64,000 nucleotides of DNA from Pseudarthrobacter siccitolerans (GTDB lineage: Bacteria > Actinomycetota > Actinomycetes > Actinomycetales > Micrococcaceae). The notes under the pieces are model-generated. The model searched no databases. It saw only the letters and a list, made by a program, of their open reading frames with translations, and was not told the origin of the DNA. The translations under genes were made by a program, and so were the position numbers. Shown here piece after piece: positions 25,036 to 33,383 of this stretch; position 1 is the stretch's first letter; each line of letters begins with the position of its first letter. The DNA is taken from positions 4,154,001 to 4,218,000 of the forward strand of contig NZ_JAUSXB010000001.1 of the NCBI RefSeq assembly GCF_030823375.1, read 5' to 3'.

Positions 25036-26184
25036 CTAGACGCGGATGCGGTAGCCGCGCTTCACCACTGTCTCCACCAGGCGGCCGTCCGGCAGGGAGG
25101 AACGGAGCCGGCTTACAGTCATGTCCAGCGCGTGGACGGAACCGCGGAGTTCCAGCAGGTCGGACAGGGATTCGCGGGACAGGACCGCGCCGCCCGCCCC
25201 GAGCAGGGCGCGCAGCAGCAGCAGCGGGGCCGGCGCCAGTTCCACCGGCTGGCCGTTGATACGAAGGCTGCGGCCGCGCAGCTCGATGTTGCCGGATCTG
25301 GTGTCCAGCCGCCGCACATGGTTCAGGGCAAGGTGCTCGCACACGAGCCTGATGAGGGCGCCCATCCGGAAGCGTTCCGGAATCAGGGGTGTTATGCCCG
25401 CGTCCAGCAGGGGCTGCGCGGTGACCGGACCCACCACGGCCGTGGTGACGTTCGTCTTCAGGCTCTCGATCAGCTGTTTGTAGACGCCCATTTCGTGGGC
25501 GGTGCTCCACAGGGCGTCGACGGCGGGCGCGCTGGTGAAGGTGAGGACGTCCAGGTTTCCGCTGCACACCGCCTCAATAAGGCGGGGAAGCTTGTCCTCG
25601 CCGTCAGGCTTCACCCAGCGGTACGGGGTGACGGTCAGGACGGTGGCACCGGACATGCGCAGGCGCTCCAGCTGCCGGACATCCGTGTAGCCGTGCAGCT
25701 GCACGGCGACGGTCTTGCCCCGGACACCCTCAGCGAGCAGCATGTCCACCAGCGTTGCCGTGGTTTCGTCGCTGCTGATTCCGACGTCGGCAAGGCCCGC
25801 GGCGCGCACGGCGCCACGGGCTTTGGGCCCACGGACGAACATCCGGCAGGCTCCGAGGGTTTCCAGCAGCTCGTCGCCGATCCCGAAGGAATCCGCGGCT
25901 TCACACCAGCGGCGCATGCCGTAGGCGGTGGTGGCGATGCAGAGGTCCGGCTTGGCGGCGATGATGGCCCGGGTGTCGTCGATGAGGCGCATGTCCTCCT
26001 GTACCGGGGCGATCTTCAGGGCGGGGGCGTGCAGCACTTCAGCGCCGCGGCGTTCGAGGGCCTCGATCAGGTCCTGGGACCGCCGGTCCGAGGTGACGCC
26101 GATGCGGAAACCCTCCAGCGGCGCTTCTGCGGCGTCGGGTGTTTCTTCGACCTGCGGTGATTCGGCCGGTGCAAGTGCATTCAT
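25036..26184 (-). CDS. nnaR: NnaR-type regulator: HemD (uroporphyrinogen-III synthase) domain fused to a winged helix
   Basis: Residues about 25-265 resemble uroporphyrinogen-III synthase (GFRIGVTSDRRSQDLIEALE, VVGPVTAQPLLDAGI). Residues about 290-382 are an OmpR-like winged helix with LRGRSLRINGQPVELAP, LLRALLGAGGAVLSRESL and ETVVKRGYRIRV. This architecture is known from actinobacterial NnaR, a co-activator of nitrate/nitrite genes with GlnR. The gene sits directly after cobA, as expected. ATG 26184 has AAAGGA at a good distance. An alternative GTG at 26202 overlaps the cobA stop and would add six residues. Whether it still has synthase activity cannot be told. Confidence 0.88.
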   Translation of the reverse strand: MNALAPAESPQVEETPDAAEAPLEGFRIGVTSDRRSQDLIEALERRGAEVLHAPALKIAPVQEDMRLIDDTRAIIAAKPDLCIATTAYGMRRWCEAADSFGIGDELLETLGACRMFVRGPKARGAVRAAGLADVGISSDETTATLVDMLLAEGVRGKTVAVQLHGYTDVRQLERLRMSGATVLTVTPYRWVKPDGEDKLPRLIEAVCSGNLDVLTFTSAPAVDALWSTAHEMGVYKQLIESLKTNVTTAVVGPVTAQPLLDAGITPLIPERFRMGALIRLVCEHLALNHVRRLDTRSGNIELRGRSLRINGQPVELAPAPLLLLRALLGAGGAVLSRESLSDLLELRGSVHALDMTVSRLRSSLPDGRLVETVVKRGYRIRV

Positions 26185-26198
26185 GGAGGTCAATCCTT

Positions 26199-27233
26199 TC
26201 ACGAGCCCAGCAGCGAGGCCGCCAGCCTGTCCAGGTCGGCGGCGGCCTCAGCATGCCCGCGGTTGGCTTCAGCCACCCGAACCACCTCACCAATAACCAG
26301 CACAGCCGGGTTGCTGCAGCCTGCGGCCGCAGTGGTGATGGTGCCCAGGTCCGCGATGGTGGTGCGCTGCCCGGGACGGTATCCGCGTTCAACAACGGCC
26401 ATGGGCATGTCGGCGCGCATGCCCGCCCGGCGGAGGCCCGCGGCGAGCTGGTGGAGCGTACCGATGCCCATCAGCACAACAATGGTTCCGCCCAGGCCCG
26501 CCAGGTGCTCATGCTCCTTGGCGGTCAGCGGGGCGTGACCGGAGACCACGGTGAACATGTGGCTCACTTCCCGGTGCGTGACCGGGATTCCGGCGGCCGC
26601 GGGGACCGAAATGGCGCTGGTGACGCCCGAGATGACGCGCACCGGAACACCGGCCGCAACGCAGGAAGCAACCTCTTCACCGCCGCGGCCAAAGACGTAC
26701 GGGTCCCCGCCCTTGAGCCGGACCACATTGTTGCCTTCCAGAGCTGACGCGACCATCAGCTTCTCGATGTCACCCTGGCTGACCTTGTGGTGGCCCGGCT
26801 TCTTGCCCACATCCACCAGTTCCGCGGAGGTCAGGGACGGCAGGTCCTGGCAGGGCGCCAGCCGGTCATAAAAGACGACGTCGGCATCCCGCAGCGCTTT
26901 GACGGCACCGACGGTGAGCAGTTCGGTGGTTCCGGGGCCGCCCCCGACCAGCGTGACGTGCCCCACCGGTCCTGCGGCCGGTTCCGCCGCTACGGGAATC
27001 CGGGCTGCGCGGCACCGGTCCAGCAGGGCATCCCAACCGGCCTGACCGTCATCGACGGCGGCGACCAGGAACGGCCGCTCAGGCAGCGGGCCGTCATGGG
27101 CGGCACCCGCGGGGGTGCTGAGGCGGTAGACCACGGCGCCGGCGGCCTCATAGCGGCGGACCGCCTGGCGTGCCGCGTGGTCCGAGCCGGTGACCAGGAC
27201 TTCGCGGCCGGTGAGATCAATGCTGAGCTGCAT
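26199..27233 (-). CDS. cobA: uroporphyrinogen-III C-methyltransferase CobA (SUMT)
   Basis: Methylates uroporphyrinogen III at C2 and C7 with SAM, giving precorrin-2 for siroheme, the cofactor of the neighbouring NirB. The C-terminal 245 residues are the methyltransferase (LVGGGPGTTELLTVGAVKAL, VRLKGGDPYVFGRGGEE). The first 95 or so (MQLSIDLTGREVLVTGSD) are a reduced, CysG-like Rossmann part, so dehydrogenase function is doubtful. ATG 27233 begins two bases after the nirB stop; the longer frame upstream is nirB shadow. The 344 residues are co-transcribed with nirB and nnaR. Confidence 0.93.
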   Translation of the reverse strand: MQLSIDLTGREVLVTGSDHAARQAVRRYEAAGAVVYRLSTPAGAAHDGPLPERPFLVAAVDDGQAGWDALLDRCRAARIPVAAEPAAGPVGHVTLVGGGPGTTELLTVGAVKALRDADVVFYDRLAPCQDLPSLTSAELVDVGKKPGHHKVSQGDIEKLMVASALEGNNVVRLKGGDPYVFGRGGEEVASCVAAGVPVRVISGVTSAISVPAAAGIPVTHREVSHMFTVVSGHAPLTAKEHEHLAGLGGTIVVLMGIGTLHQLAAGLRRAGMRADMPMAVVERGYRPGQRTTIADLGTITTAAAGCSNPAVLVIGEVVRVAEANRGHAEAAADLDRLAASLLGS

Positions 27234-27235
27234 GC

Positions 27236-29866
27236 CTATACCTCGTTCTGGTTGCTGGACCGGACCGGGATGGAGGCCCCGATGAGGACTTTGCCTTTTT
27301 CTTCTGCCGTGGCAGGGCGCATCTGGCCGCGCTCGTCCGGAACGAAGGTGATGGAGTCGTCCTTCTGGTCCGGGGCGTTCACGAAGGAGCGGAACCGGCG
27401 CAGGCGCTCGGGGTCCTGGAGGGTATCTGCCCATTCGTCTTTGTAGGTGTCCACGTGCTTGGCCATGGCGGCTTCGAGGTCCTCGGCAATGCCCAGGGTG
27501 TCCTTGACCACCACGTCCTCAACGTGCTTGATGCCGCCGTCGAGCTCTTCCTGCCAGCGTGCGGTGCGCTGAAGGCGGTCGGCGGTGCGGATGTAGTACA
27601 TGAAGTAGCGGTCGATGTACTTGATCAGCGTTTCGTCGTCGAGGTCCTTGGCCAGCAGCTGGGCATGGGCCGGGGTGGCGCCGCCGTTGCCGCCGACATA
27701 CAGGTTCCAGCCGTCCGCCGTAGCGATGACACCCACGTCCTTGCCGCGGGCTTCAGCGCATTCGCGGGCGCAGCCGGAAACACCCATCTTGAGCTTGTGG
27801 GGGCTGCGCAGGCCGCGGTACCGCAGTTCCAGCTGGATGGCCATGGCCACCGAATCCTGGACTCCGAACCGGCACCAGGTGGAACCGACGCAGGACTTCA
27901 CCGTACGAAGGCTCTTGCCGTAGGCCTGGCCGGATTCGAAGCCGGCGTCCACCAGTTCCTTCCAGATCTCCGGGAGCTGTTCCAGGCGGGCGCCGAACAT
28001 GTCGATCCGCTGGCCGCCGGTGATCTTCGTGTACAGGTTGTACTTCTCGGCCACGGCCGCGATGACGCCGAGCTTCTTCGGGGTGATCTCGCCGCCGGCG
28101 ATCCGGGGGACCACCGAGTACGTGCCGTCCTTCTGCATGTTGGCCAGGGCGCGGTCGTTGGTGTCCTGCAGGGTGCCACGGCCGGCGTCCAGGACATAGG
28201 CGCTGTTCTGGCTGGCCAGGATGTTGGCGATGGTGGGCTTGCAGATGTCGCAGCCGGCGCCGGTGCCGTACTTGGCCATGATCTCTTCGAAGGAGGAGAG
28301 TTCCAGGACCCGGATGGCGTCGAACAGTTCCTGGCGGGACAGTTCGATGTGCTCGCAGAGGGCCTTGGAAACTTCGACGCCGGACTTGGTGAGCTCGGTT
28401 TCCAGCAGTTTCTTCAGCATCGGGACGCAGGAACCGCACTGGGTGCCGGCGCGGGTGCAGCCCTTGAGCTCGCCGAGTTCCTGGACGGGGGCGTTGCCCT
28501 CGCAGGCGCCGCAGCCGTTGATGGCGTCACGGATGGACCCGGCGGTGACGTTGTTGCAGGAGCAGAGCGTGGCGTCGTCCGGCAGTTCAGTTTCGGGGGC
28601 GTCGCCGCCGCCGGCCGCGCTGAGGAAGGCGCCGGGCTCTGCGGGAAGTTCGCGGCCCAGAAGCGGACGCAGGCTCATGTACGGTGAGGCGTCGCCCACG
28701 AAGATGCCGCCGAGCAGGGTCTTGGCGTCGTCCGTGGTAACAATTTTCTGGTAGACGCCGCGGGCGGGATCGGCGTAGACGATCTCGAGGGCGTGCTCGG
28801 TCTTTGCAAAGGCGTCACCGAAGCTCGCCACATCCACGCCGGACAGCTTCAGCTTGGTGGCGGTGTCGAAGCCGGGGAACGTGGCGTCCCCGCCGTGCAG
28901 CCGGTCGGCCACGATTTCTGCCATGGTGTTGGCGGGGGCTACCAAGCCCAGGCACATGCCGCCATAGTTGGCTACTTCACCTATGGCCCAGATGCCCGGT
29001 ACTTCGGTGGCGCAGTAGTCGTTGATGACTACACCGCCGCGCTGGCCCAGGCTGAACACCTGCTCCTCGCCTTCAGCAGCACGGAAGAGCTCATCACGCG
29101 GCCGCACGCCGATGGCGACAATCACGATGTCCGCGTCGATGACCCGGCCGTCAGCCATGAGGACGCCGGTGACCTGGCCGTCGTCGTCGGACAATACTTC
29201 CGACGGGAAGACGCCGCCGTGGACCTCGAAGCCCTTGGACTTGATCAGCCTGCCCATGGCCTGGCCTGCGCCCTCGTCTAGCTGCGTGGCCATCAGCCAC
29301 TGCGAACCGTCAATAACGATCGGGTTGGCGCCCAGCTGCTCCGTGCCGGCGGCCGATTCGAGCCCGAGAAGGCCACCACCGATGGTGACGGCGTTGACCC
29401 TGCGGCCCAGCTTCTCGGTGAGGCCCGTGATGGCCTCGTTGATGGCCCACACGTCTTCGAGCGTGCGGTACACGTGGGTGTGTTCGGCGCCGGGGATGGG
29501 CAGGCGCGCTGCGTTCGAGCCGGTGGCCACCACCAGTTCGTCGTATTCGAAGACGTTGCCGGCAGCGGTTTCCACCGTCTTGGCTTCGGCATTGATCCTG
29601 GCTACGCGCTCGCCGGTCTTCAGCTCAAGCGAAGGGTGATCCCACATCGAAGCGGTGCCCAGGGTCAGGTCCACGTCTTTTTCGGTGAGGGCCTTGGAGA
29701 GCGCGACGCGGTCGTACGGGAGGTGCGCTTCCTCGGTGAGGACCGTGACATGCCAGCCATCGAGGCCGCGGGCATGCATTGCGTCCGCAAAACGGTGGGC
29801 CGCTGGGCCGCCGCCGGCGACGACGATGCGGCGCGGAGTCTCGGTGTTTGAAGTCTGTTCGGTCAC
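27236..29866 (-). CDS. nirB: assimilatory NAD(P)H nitrite reductase large subunit NirB
   Basis: Six-electron reduction of nitrite to ammonium. Domain order is an N-terminal FAD/NADH flavoprotein (RRIVVAGGGPAAHRFAD, VVATGS, GIWAIGEVANYGG) and BFD-like [2Fe-2S] domains (CSCNNVTAGSIRDAINGCG, CTRAGTQCGSC). The C-terminal siroheme/4Fe-4S half has the ligand pattern CVGSTWC and SGCAREC. I place the start at GTG 29866 (VTEQTSN), which has GAAAGG upstream and lies at the same distance from its operator as the paralogous flavoprotein does. A longer ATG at 29929 lacks a ribosome site. That gives 876 residues. Divergent from nirD. Confidence 0.95.
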   Translation of the reverse strand: MTEQTSNTETPRRIVVAGGGPAAHRFADAMHARGLDGWHVTVLTEEAHLPYDRVALSKALTEKDVDLTLGTASMWDHPSLELKTGERVARINAEAKTVETAAGNVFEYDELVVATGSNAARLPIPGAEHTHVYRTLEDVWAINEAITGLTEKLGRRVNAVTIGGGLLGLESAAGTEQLGANPIVIDGSQWLMATQLDEGAGQAMGRLIKSKGFEVHGGVFPSEVLSDDDGQVTGVLMADGRVIDADIVIVAIGVRPRDELFRAAEGEEQVFSLGQRGGVVINDYCATEVPGIWAIGEVANYGGMCLGLVAPANTMAEIVADRLHGGDATFPGFDTATKLKLSGVDVASFGDAFAKTEHALEIVYADPARGVYQKIVTTDDAKTLLGGIFVGDASPYMSLRPLLGRELPAEPGAFLSAAGGGDAPETELPDDATLCSCNNVTAGSIRDAINGCGACEGNAPVQELGELKGCTRAGTQCGSCVPMLKKLLETELTKSGVEVSKALCEHIELSRQELFDAIRVLELSSFEEIMAKYGTGAGCDICKPTIANILASQNSAYVLDAGRGTLQDTNDRALANMQKDGTYSVVPRIAGGEITPKKLGVIAAVAEKYNLYTKITGGQRIDMFGARLEQLPEIWKELVDAGFESGQAYGKSLRTVKSCVGSTWCRFGVQDSVAMAIQLELRYRGLRSPHKLKMGVSGCARECAEARGKDVGVIATADGWNLYVGGNGGATPAHAQLLAKDLDDETLIKYIDRYFMYYIRTADRLQRTARWQEELDGGIKHVEDVVVKDTLGIAEDLEAAMAKHVDTYKDEWADTLQDPERLRRFRSFVNAPDQKDDSITFVPDERGQMRPATAEEKGKVLIGASIPVRSSNQNEV

Positions 29867-29947
29867 TGATGGGCCTTTCGCATGGGCCGCAGGCAGTTTT
29901 CCCGCAGCCTCCTCTGACGAGCTGTCCATCCAGACTAGGGAGACGCA

Positions 29948-29985
29948 GTTTCGCTTCAGTTTCCCAATTGTTTCGTCAACTTAAC
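29948..29985 (-). promoter_or_regulatory. GlnR-like box upstream of nirB
   Basis: On the plus strand: GTTTC-6-GTTTC-6-GTTTC-6-TTAAC, four 5-base half-sites with exactly 6 bases between them. Read toward nirB this is GTTAA-n6-GAAAC-n6-GAAAC-n6-GAAAC, matching the published actinobacterial GlnR layout (a-n6-b-n6-a-n6-b). It could also serve divergent nirD. Confidence 0.7.
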
Positions 29986-30139
29986 TTCTGCATCACGGGC
30001 GGGTTTCGGGCCGCGTGAGGTGTCTTTTACCCACTGGACACATTCACTGCACCCCGCTGAAACACCCGCCCCCTAGCGTGGAACACGGCCGCAGAGGCAG
30101 CCGAAGGCAAGGAAAACACGCACAGGAGAAGGAGCCGAC

Positions 30140-30526
30140 ATGACGGCAACACTGGAACTTGGGGCACTCGCAGCAGCCACCGACGAGGCCGCACCGGGCA
30201 TCACCACCGGTTGGCACCGCGTCTGCCTGGTGGACGACCTGGAACCCGCCTGGGGCGAAGCCGCCCTCGTGGCAGGACGTCAGGTTGCCCTCTTCCGGAC
30301 CGGCCCAACTGAGGTTTTCGCGGTGGCCCAGGAGGACCCGGCTACCGGCGCGCACGTAATGGCCCGCGGAATCCTGGGATCACGCGGTACGCGTCCCACC
30401 ATCGCCTCGCCGCTGCACAAAGAGGTCTATGACCTCGAAACCGGCGAATGCTTCAGCACCCCGGGCCTGAGCATCGCAGCGTTCAGCACCCGCGTGGTGG
30501 ACGGCTTCGTCGAAGTCGAGCTGTAA
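30140..30526 (+). CDS. nirD: nitrite reductase small subunit NirD
   Basis: A 128-residue Rieske-fold protein that partners NirB. Residues about 24-127 show the fold (WHRVCLVDDLEP, ASPLHKEVYDLETGECF). As usual for NirD, the CxH/CxxH cluster ligands are absent, so it is structural rather than an electron carrier. A strong AAGGAG precedes the ATG. It is unusual in being divergent from nirB instead of following it. A perfect terminator ends the gene. Confidence 0.92.
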   Translation: MTATLELGALAAATDEAAPGITTGWHRVCLVDDLEPAWGEAALVAGRQVALFRTGPTEVFAVAQEDPATGAHVMARGILGSRGTRPTIASPLHKEVYDLETGECFSTPGLSIAAFSTRVVDGFVEVEL

Positions 30527-30550
30527 GGACGCGCAGTTCCAACCCGGAAC

Positions 30551-30576
30551 AAGGGCGCCCGGCCGGGCGCCCTTTT
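30551..30576. terminator. intrinsic terminator between nirD and the phosphohexomutase
   Basis: AAGGGCGCCCGG with its exact complement CCGGGCGCCCTT (30551-30574) followed by TT; likely works for both convergent genes. Confidence 0.85.
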
Positions 30577-30592
30577 CGGGTTTTGACTTCTT

Positions 30593-32344
30593 CTAAAGCC
30601 CCAGCGCCTCTTTGACGTCCCGGAGCACTTCGTCCAGTGCCGCCCGCACCGCCTGCCTGGCCTCCGGCAGCTCGGCCGCGGACCCCACGTGGTGGATCAC
30701 CTCGAGGTAGCACTTGAGCTTGGGCTCCGTGCCGCTGGGCCGGATGATCACCCGGGTGAGGTCGCGGGTGAGATACAGGAGCCCGTCCGTCGGCGGAAGC
30801 TGCCCGGTGCCCTCGGCCAGGTCCGTGAAAACCTCCACTGCTGATGAGCCGAAGGATTCCGGCGGACTGACCCGGAGCCGGTTCATCATTGCATCCAGCA
30901 GTCCCAGGTCCGCCACCCTGATGCTGAGTTGATCGCTGGCGTGCAGGCCATGCTGCAGGTACAGGTCGTCCAGGGTGTCAAAGACGGTCTTTCCGTCGGC
31001 TTTCGCGGCGGCAGCGAGTTCCGCAATCAGCACCGCTGCCGAAATGCCGTCTTTGTCCTTCACCAGCTCCGGCGCGACGCAGTAGCCCAGCGCCTCCTCG
31101 TAGCCGTACAGCAGCCCGGGCACGCGGGAAATCCACTTGAACCCGGTCAGCGTTTCCTCGTGCGCACAGCCCGCAGCCGCGGCGATCCGGGCCAGGAGCC
31201 GGGAGGAAACGATCGAGTTCGCGAACACGCCATGGCTGTCCCCGCCGCCGGCGCTTCCGTCGGCCGCGGCCAGCCGCGCCGCTATGTGGGCGCCCAGCAG
31301 CGCCCCCACTTCGTCCCCCCGGAGCATGCGCCAGGCACCCGTGTCCGGGTCCTTCGCCGCAACAGCCGCCCGGTCGGCGTCGGGATCATTGGCAATAACA
31401 ATGTCCGCGTCCAGCCGCCCAGCCGTTTCCAGGGCCAGGTCCAGGGCCCCTGGCTCCTCGGGGTTCGGGAAGTTGACGGTAGGAAATGCGGGATCCGGTT
31501 GAGCCTGTTCGGCCACGAGCGTGACATCGGTGAAACCGGCGGCATTCAGCACAGCAAGCGCCGTTTCGCCGCCGACGCCATGCATCGGGGTGAGGACGAT
31601 GCGCAAATTCCGCGCAGGAAAATATTCGGGGAGGGCGAGCGCCGCAGTTGCCTGCTGGTAGGCGGCGGCCACGGATCCGTCGAGCACTGTCCAGCCGTTG
31701 GGGGCGAGGGCAATGGTTTCGAGCGGGCCTGTGGCGTTGATCCTCGCCGCGATTTCGGCGTCATAAGGTGCCACGATCTGGGCGCCGTTGCCGCTGTCCG
31801 TCACGGCATGGCGGCCCAGGTAGACCTTGTAGCCGTTGTCCTGCGGCGGGTTGTGGCTGGCTGTGACCATCGCACCGCCGTCGCATTCCAGTGCGCGCAC
31901 GGCATACGCCAGCAGGGGGGTGGGAAGCGCGGAAGGCATCAGGAACGTCTCGATGCCGGCCGCCGTGAAGATCGCCGCGGTTTCGGCCGCGAAGATGTCC
32001 GAGTTGTAGCGTGCGTCATAGCCAACGACGGCGCGTGGCCGGGTTCCCGGTGACGCCTCGCCCACCGCGCGGAGCAGGAAGTCCGCCAGGCCGGCAGCGG
32101 CGCGCCTCACCACCACACGGTTCATCCGGTTCGGCCCGGGCCCCAGCGCGGCGCGGAGTCCTGCGGTACCGAACTGCAGCGTGCCGCGGAAGCTGTCTTC
32201 GAGTTCCTGGCGGGCCACCGGGGAGCCGTCTTCCACCAGCCGGACCAGCTCAAGGAGGGATGCCGCTGTTTCGGGATCCGGGTCTTGGGCAGCCCAGTCA
32301 CGGGCCTCATTGAGCAGGCGGAAATCGGCATCGGAGGAGGTCAT
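30593..32344 (-). CDS. phospho-sugar mutase (phosphomannomutase/phosphoglucomutase family)
   Basis: Interconverts hexose or pentose 1- and 6-(5-)phosphates through a phosphoserine. The catalytic loop is TASHNPPQDNGYKVY, the metal loop ANDPDADRAAVA, the sugar loop with GYEEALGYC, and the phosphate loop RPSGTEPKLK. The 583-residue length and motif spacing match the PgcA/PmmB type rather than short PMM. ATG 32344 (MTSSDAD) is preferred over the longer frame. The gene lies next to purine nucleoside phosphorylase, a pairing consistent with nucleoside sugar salvage (ribose-1-phosphate to ribose-5-phosphate); substrate preference is not readable. Confidence 0.9.
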   Translation of the reverse strand: MTSSDADFRLLNEARDWAAQDPDPETAASLLELVRLVEDGSPVARQELEDSFRGTLQFGTAGLRAALGPGPNRMNRVVVRRAAAGLADFLLRAVGEASPGTRPRAVVGYDARYNSDIFAAETAAIFTAAGIETFLMPSALPTPLLAYAVRALECDGGAMVTASHNPPQDNGYKVYLGRHAVTDSGNGAQIVAPYDAEIAARINATGPLETIALAPNGWTVLDGSVAAAYQQATAALALPEYFPARNLRIVLTPMHGVGGETALAVLNAAGFTDVTLVAEQAQPDPAFPTVNFPNPEEPGALDLALETAGRLDADIVIANDPDADRAAVAAKDPDTGAWRMLRGDEVGALLGAHIAARLAAADGSAGGGDSHGVFANSIVSSRLLARIAAAAGCAHEETLTGFKWISRVPGLLYGYEEALGYCVAPELVKDKDGISAAVLIAELAAAAKADGKTVFDTLDDLYLQHGLHASDQLSIRVADLGLLDAMMNRLRVSPPESFGSSAVEVFTDLAEGTGQLPPTDGLLYLTRDLTRVIIRPSGTEPKLKCYLEVIHHVGSAAELPEARQAVRAALDEVLRDVKEALGL

Positions 32345-32458
32345 GGGCACAACGCTATCGTCATTGGCCCTGCACTTCCTGCACCACGGGGTCTTTTCCG
32401 GCCCACGAAGCACCTGCCTCCGGGCCGGAAGCGGCTCCCGCCCGCGGGTGTGCCAACC

Positions 32459-33277
32459 CTAGAGCCGGGCGATGATTCCGGCGAGCAGCTTGGAAATCCG
32501 GGGGCCTGCTGCCTGCCCTGACTCGAGGACTTCCTCGTGGCTGAGCGGCTGCGGGCTGATGCCTGCGGCGAGGTTGGTGACCAGCGAGATGCCGAACACT
32601 TCCATGCCTGCGTGCCGTCCGGCAATGGCCTCCAGGGCGGTGGACATTCCCACCAGGTCGGCGCCGATGCGCTTGGCGTACTGCACCTCGGCGGGGGTCT
32701 CGTAGTGCGGGCCGGGGAACTGCACGTAGATGCCTTCGTCCAGGGTGGCGTCCACTTCCCGGGCGATTCCGCGGATCCGGGGGGAGTAAAGATCTGTCAG
32801 GTCAACGAAGGTGGCGCCCTCCAGCGGTGAGGCCGCGGTGAGGTTTATGTGATCACTGATCAGCACCGGAGTGCCCGGCGCCCAGTTTTCATTCAGCCCG
32901 CCGCAGCCATTGGTGAGGACAAGAGTCCTGCAGCCTGCGGCCGCCGCCGTCCTGATGCCGTGGACTACGGCGCGCACGCCCTTGCCCTCGTAGTAGTGGG
33001 TGCGGGCGCCCAGGACCAGGGCCCGCTTGCCCTCCCTGGTCAGCACGGAGCGGATGGTGCCCACATGCCCTACCACCGCCGGGGCATGGAAACCGGGCAC
33101 TTCCTCGGCGGACAGGGTAGCGGTGGTTTCACCGATTAGATCGGCGGCTTCTGCCCAGCCGGAGCCAAGCACCAGGGCCACATCGTGGCTGTCAACGCCG
33201 GTTTCCTCGGCGATGTAGTCGGCGGCGGCACGCGCGGCAGCGAAAGGATCCGTGTTCAGGAAGTCTGTTGTACTCAC
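32459..33277 (-). CDS. purine nucleoside phosphorylase
   Basis: Cleaves purine nucleosides with phosphate to base and (deoxy)ribose-1-phosphate. The trimeric PNP-I family signs are GSGWAEAA, ARTHYYEGKG, LTNGCGGLNENWAPGTPV, FPGPHYETPAEV and GMSTALEAIAGRHAGM. The 272 residues start at GTG 33277 (VSTTDFLN); the longer frame to 33832 has no family similarity. Divergent from the LpdA-type gene. With deoC and the phospho-sugar mutase it would form a salvage route. Confidence 0.93.
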   Translation of the reverse strand: MSTTDFLNTDPFAAARAAADYIAEETGVDSHDVALVLGSGWAEAADLIGETTATLSAEEVPGFHAPAVVGHVGTIRSVLTREGKRALVLGARTHYYEGKGVRAVVHGIRTAAAAGCRTLVLTNGCGGLNENWAPGTPVLISDHINLTAASPLEGATFVDLTDLYSPRIRGIAREVDATLDEGIYVQFPGPHYETPAEVQYAKRIGADLVGMSTALEAIAGRHAGMEVFGISLVTNLAAGISPQPLSHEEVLESGQAAGPRISKLLAGIIARL

Positions 33278-33383
33278 TGGTACAAGGTATCCCGCCGCTT
33301 CTGTTGGGCCCACCCTTTCAGGCTTTTCGCCCAGAGAGCGGTTTCTTTGGTGGTCCGGGGAGGATGCGGAAGAATGGGCTTTT

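Noticed and set aside
29867..29929. Longer NirB N terminus from ATG 29929
   Set aside because: No ribosome site, low similarity of the extra 21 residues, and GTG 29866 has GAAAGG at a good distance.
30140..30526. NirD lacking Rieske cluster ligands as an anomaly
   Set aside because: Absence of these ligands is normal for NirD proteins.
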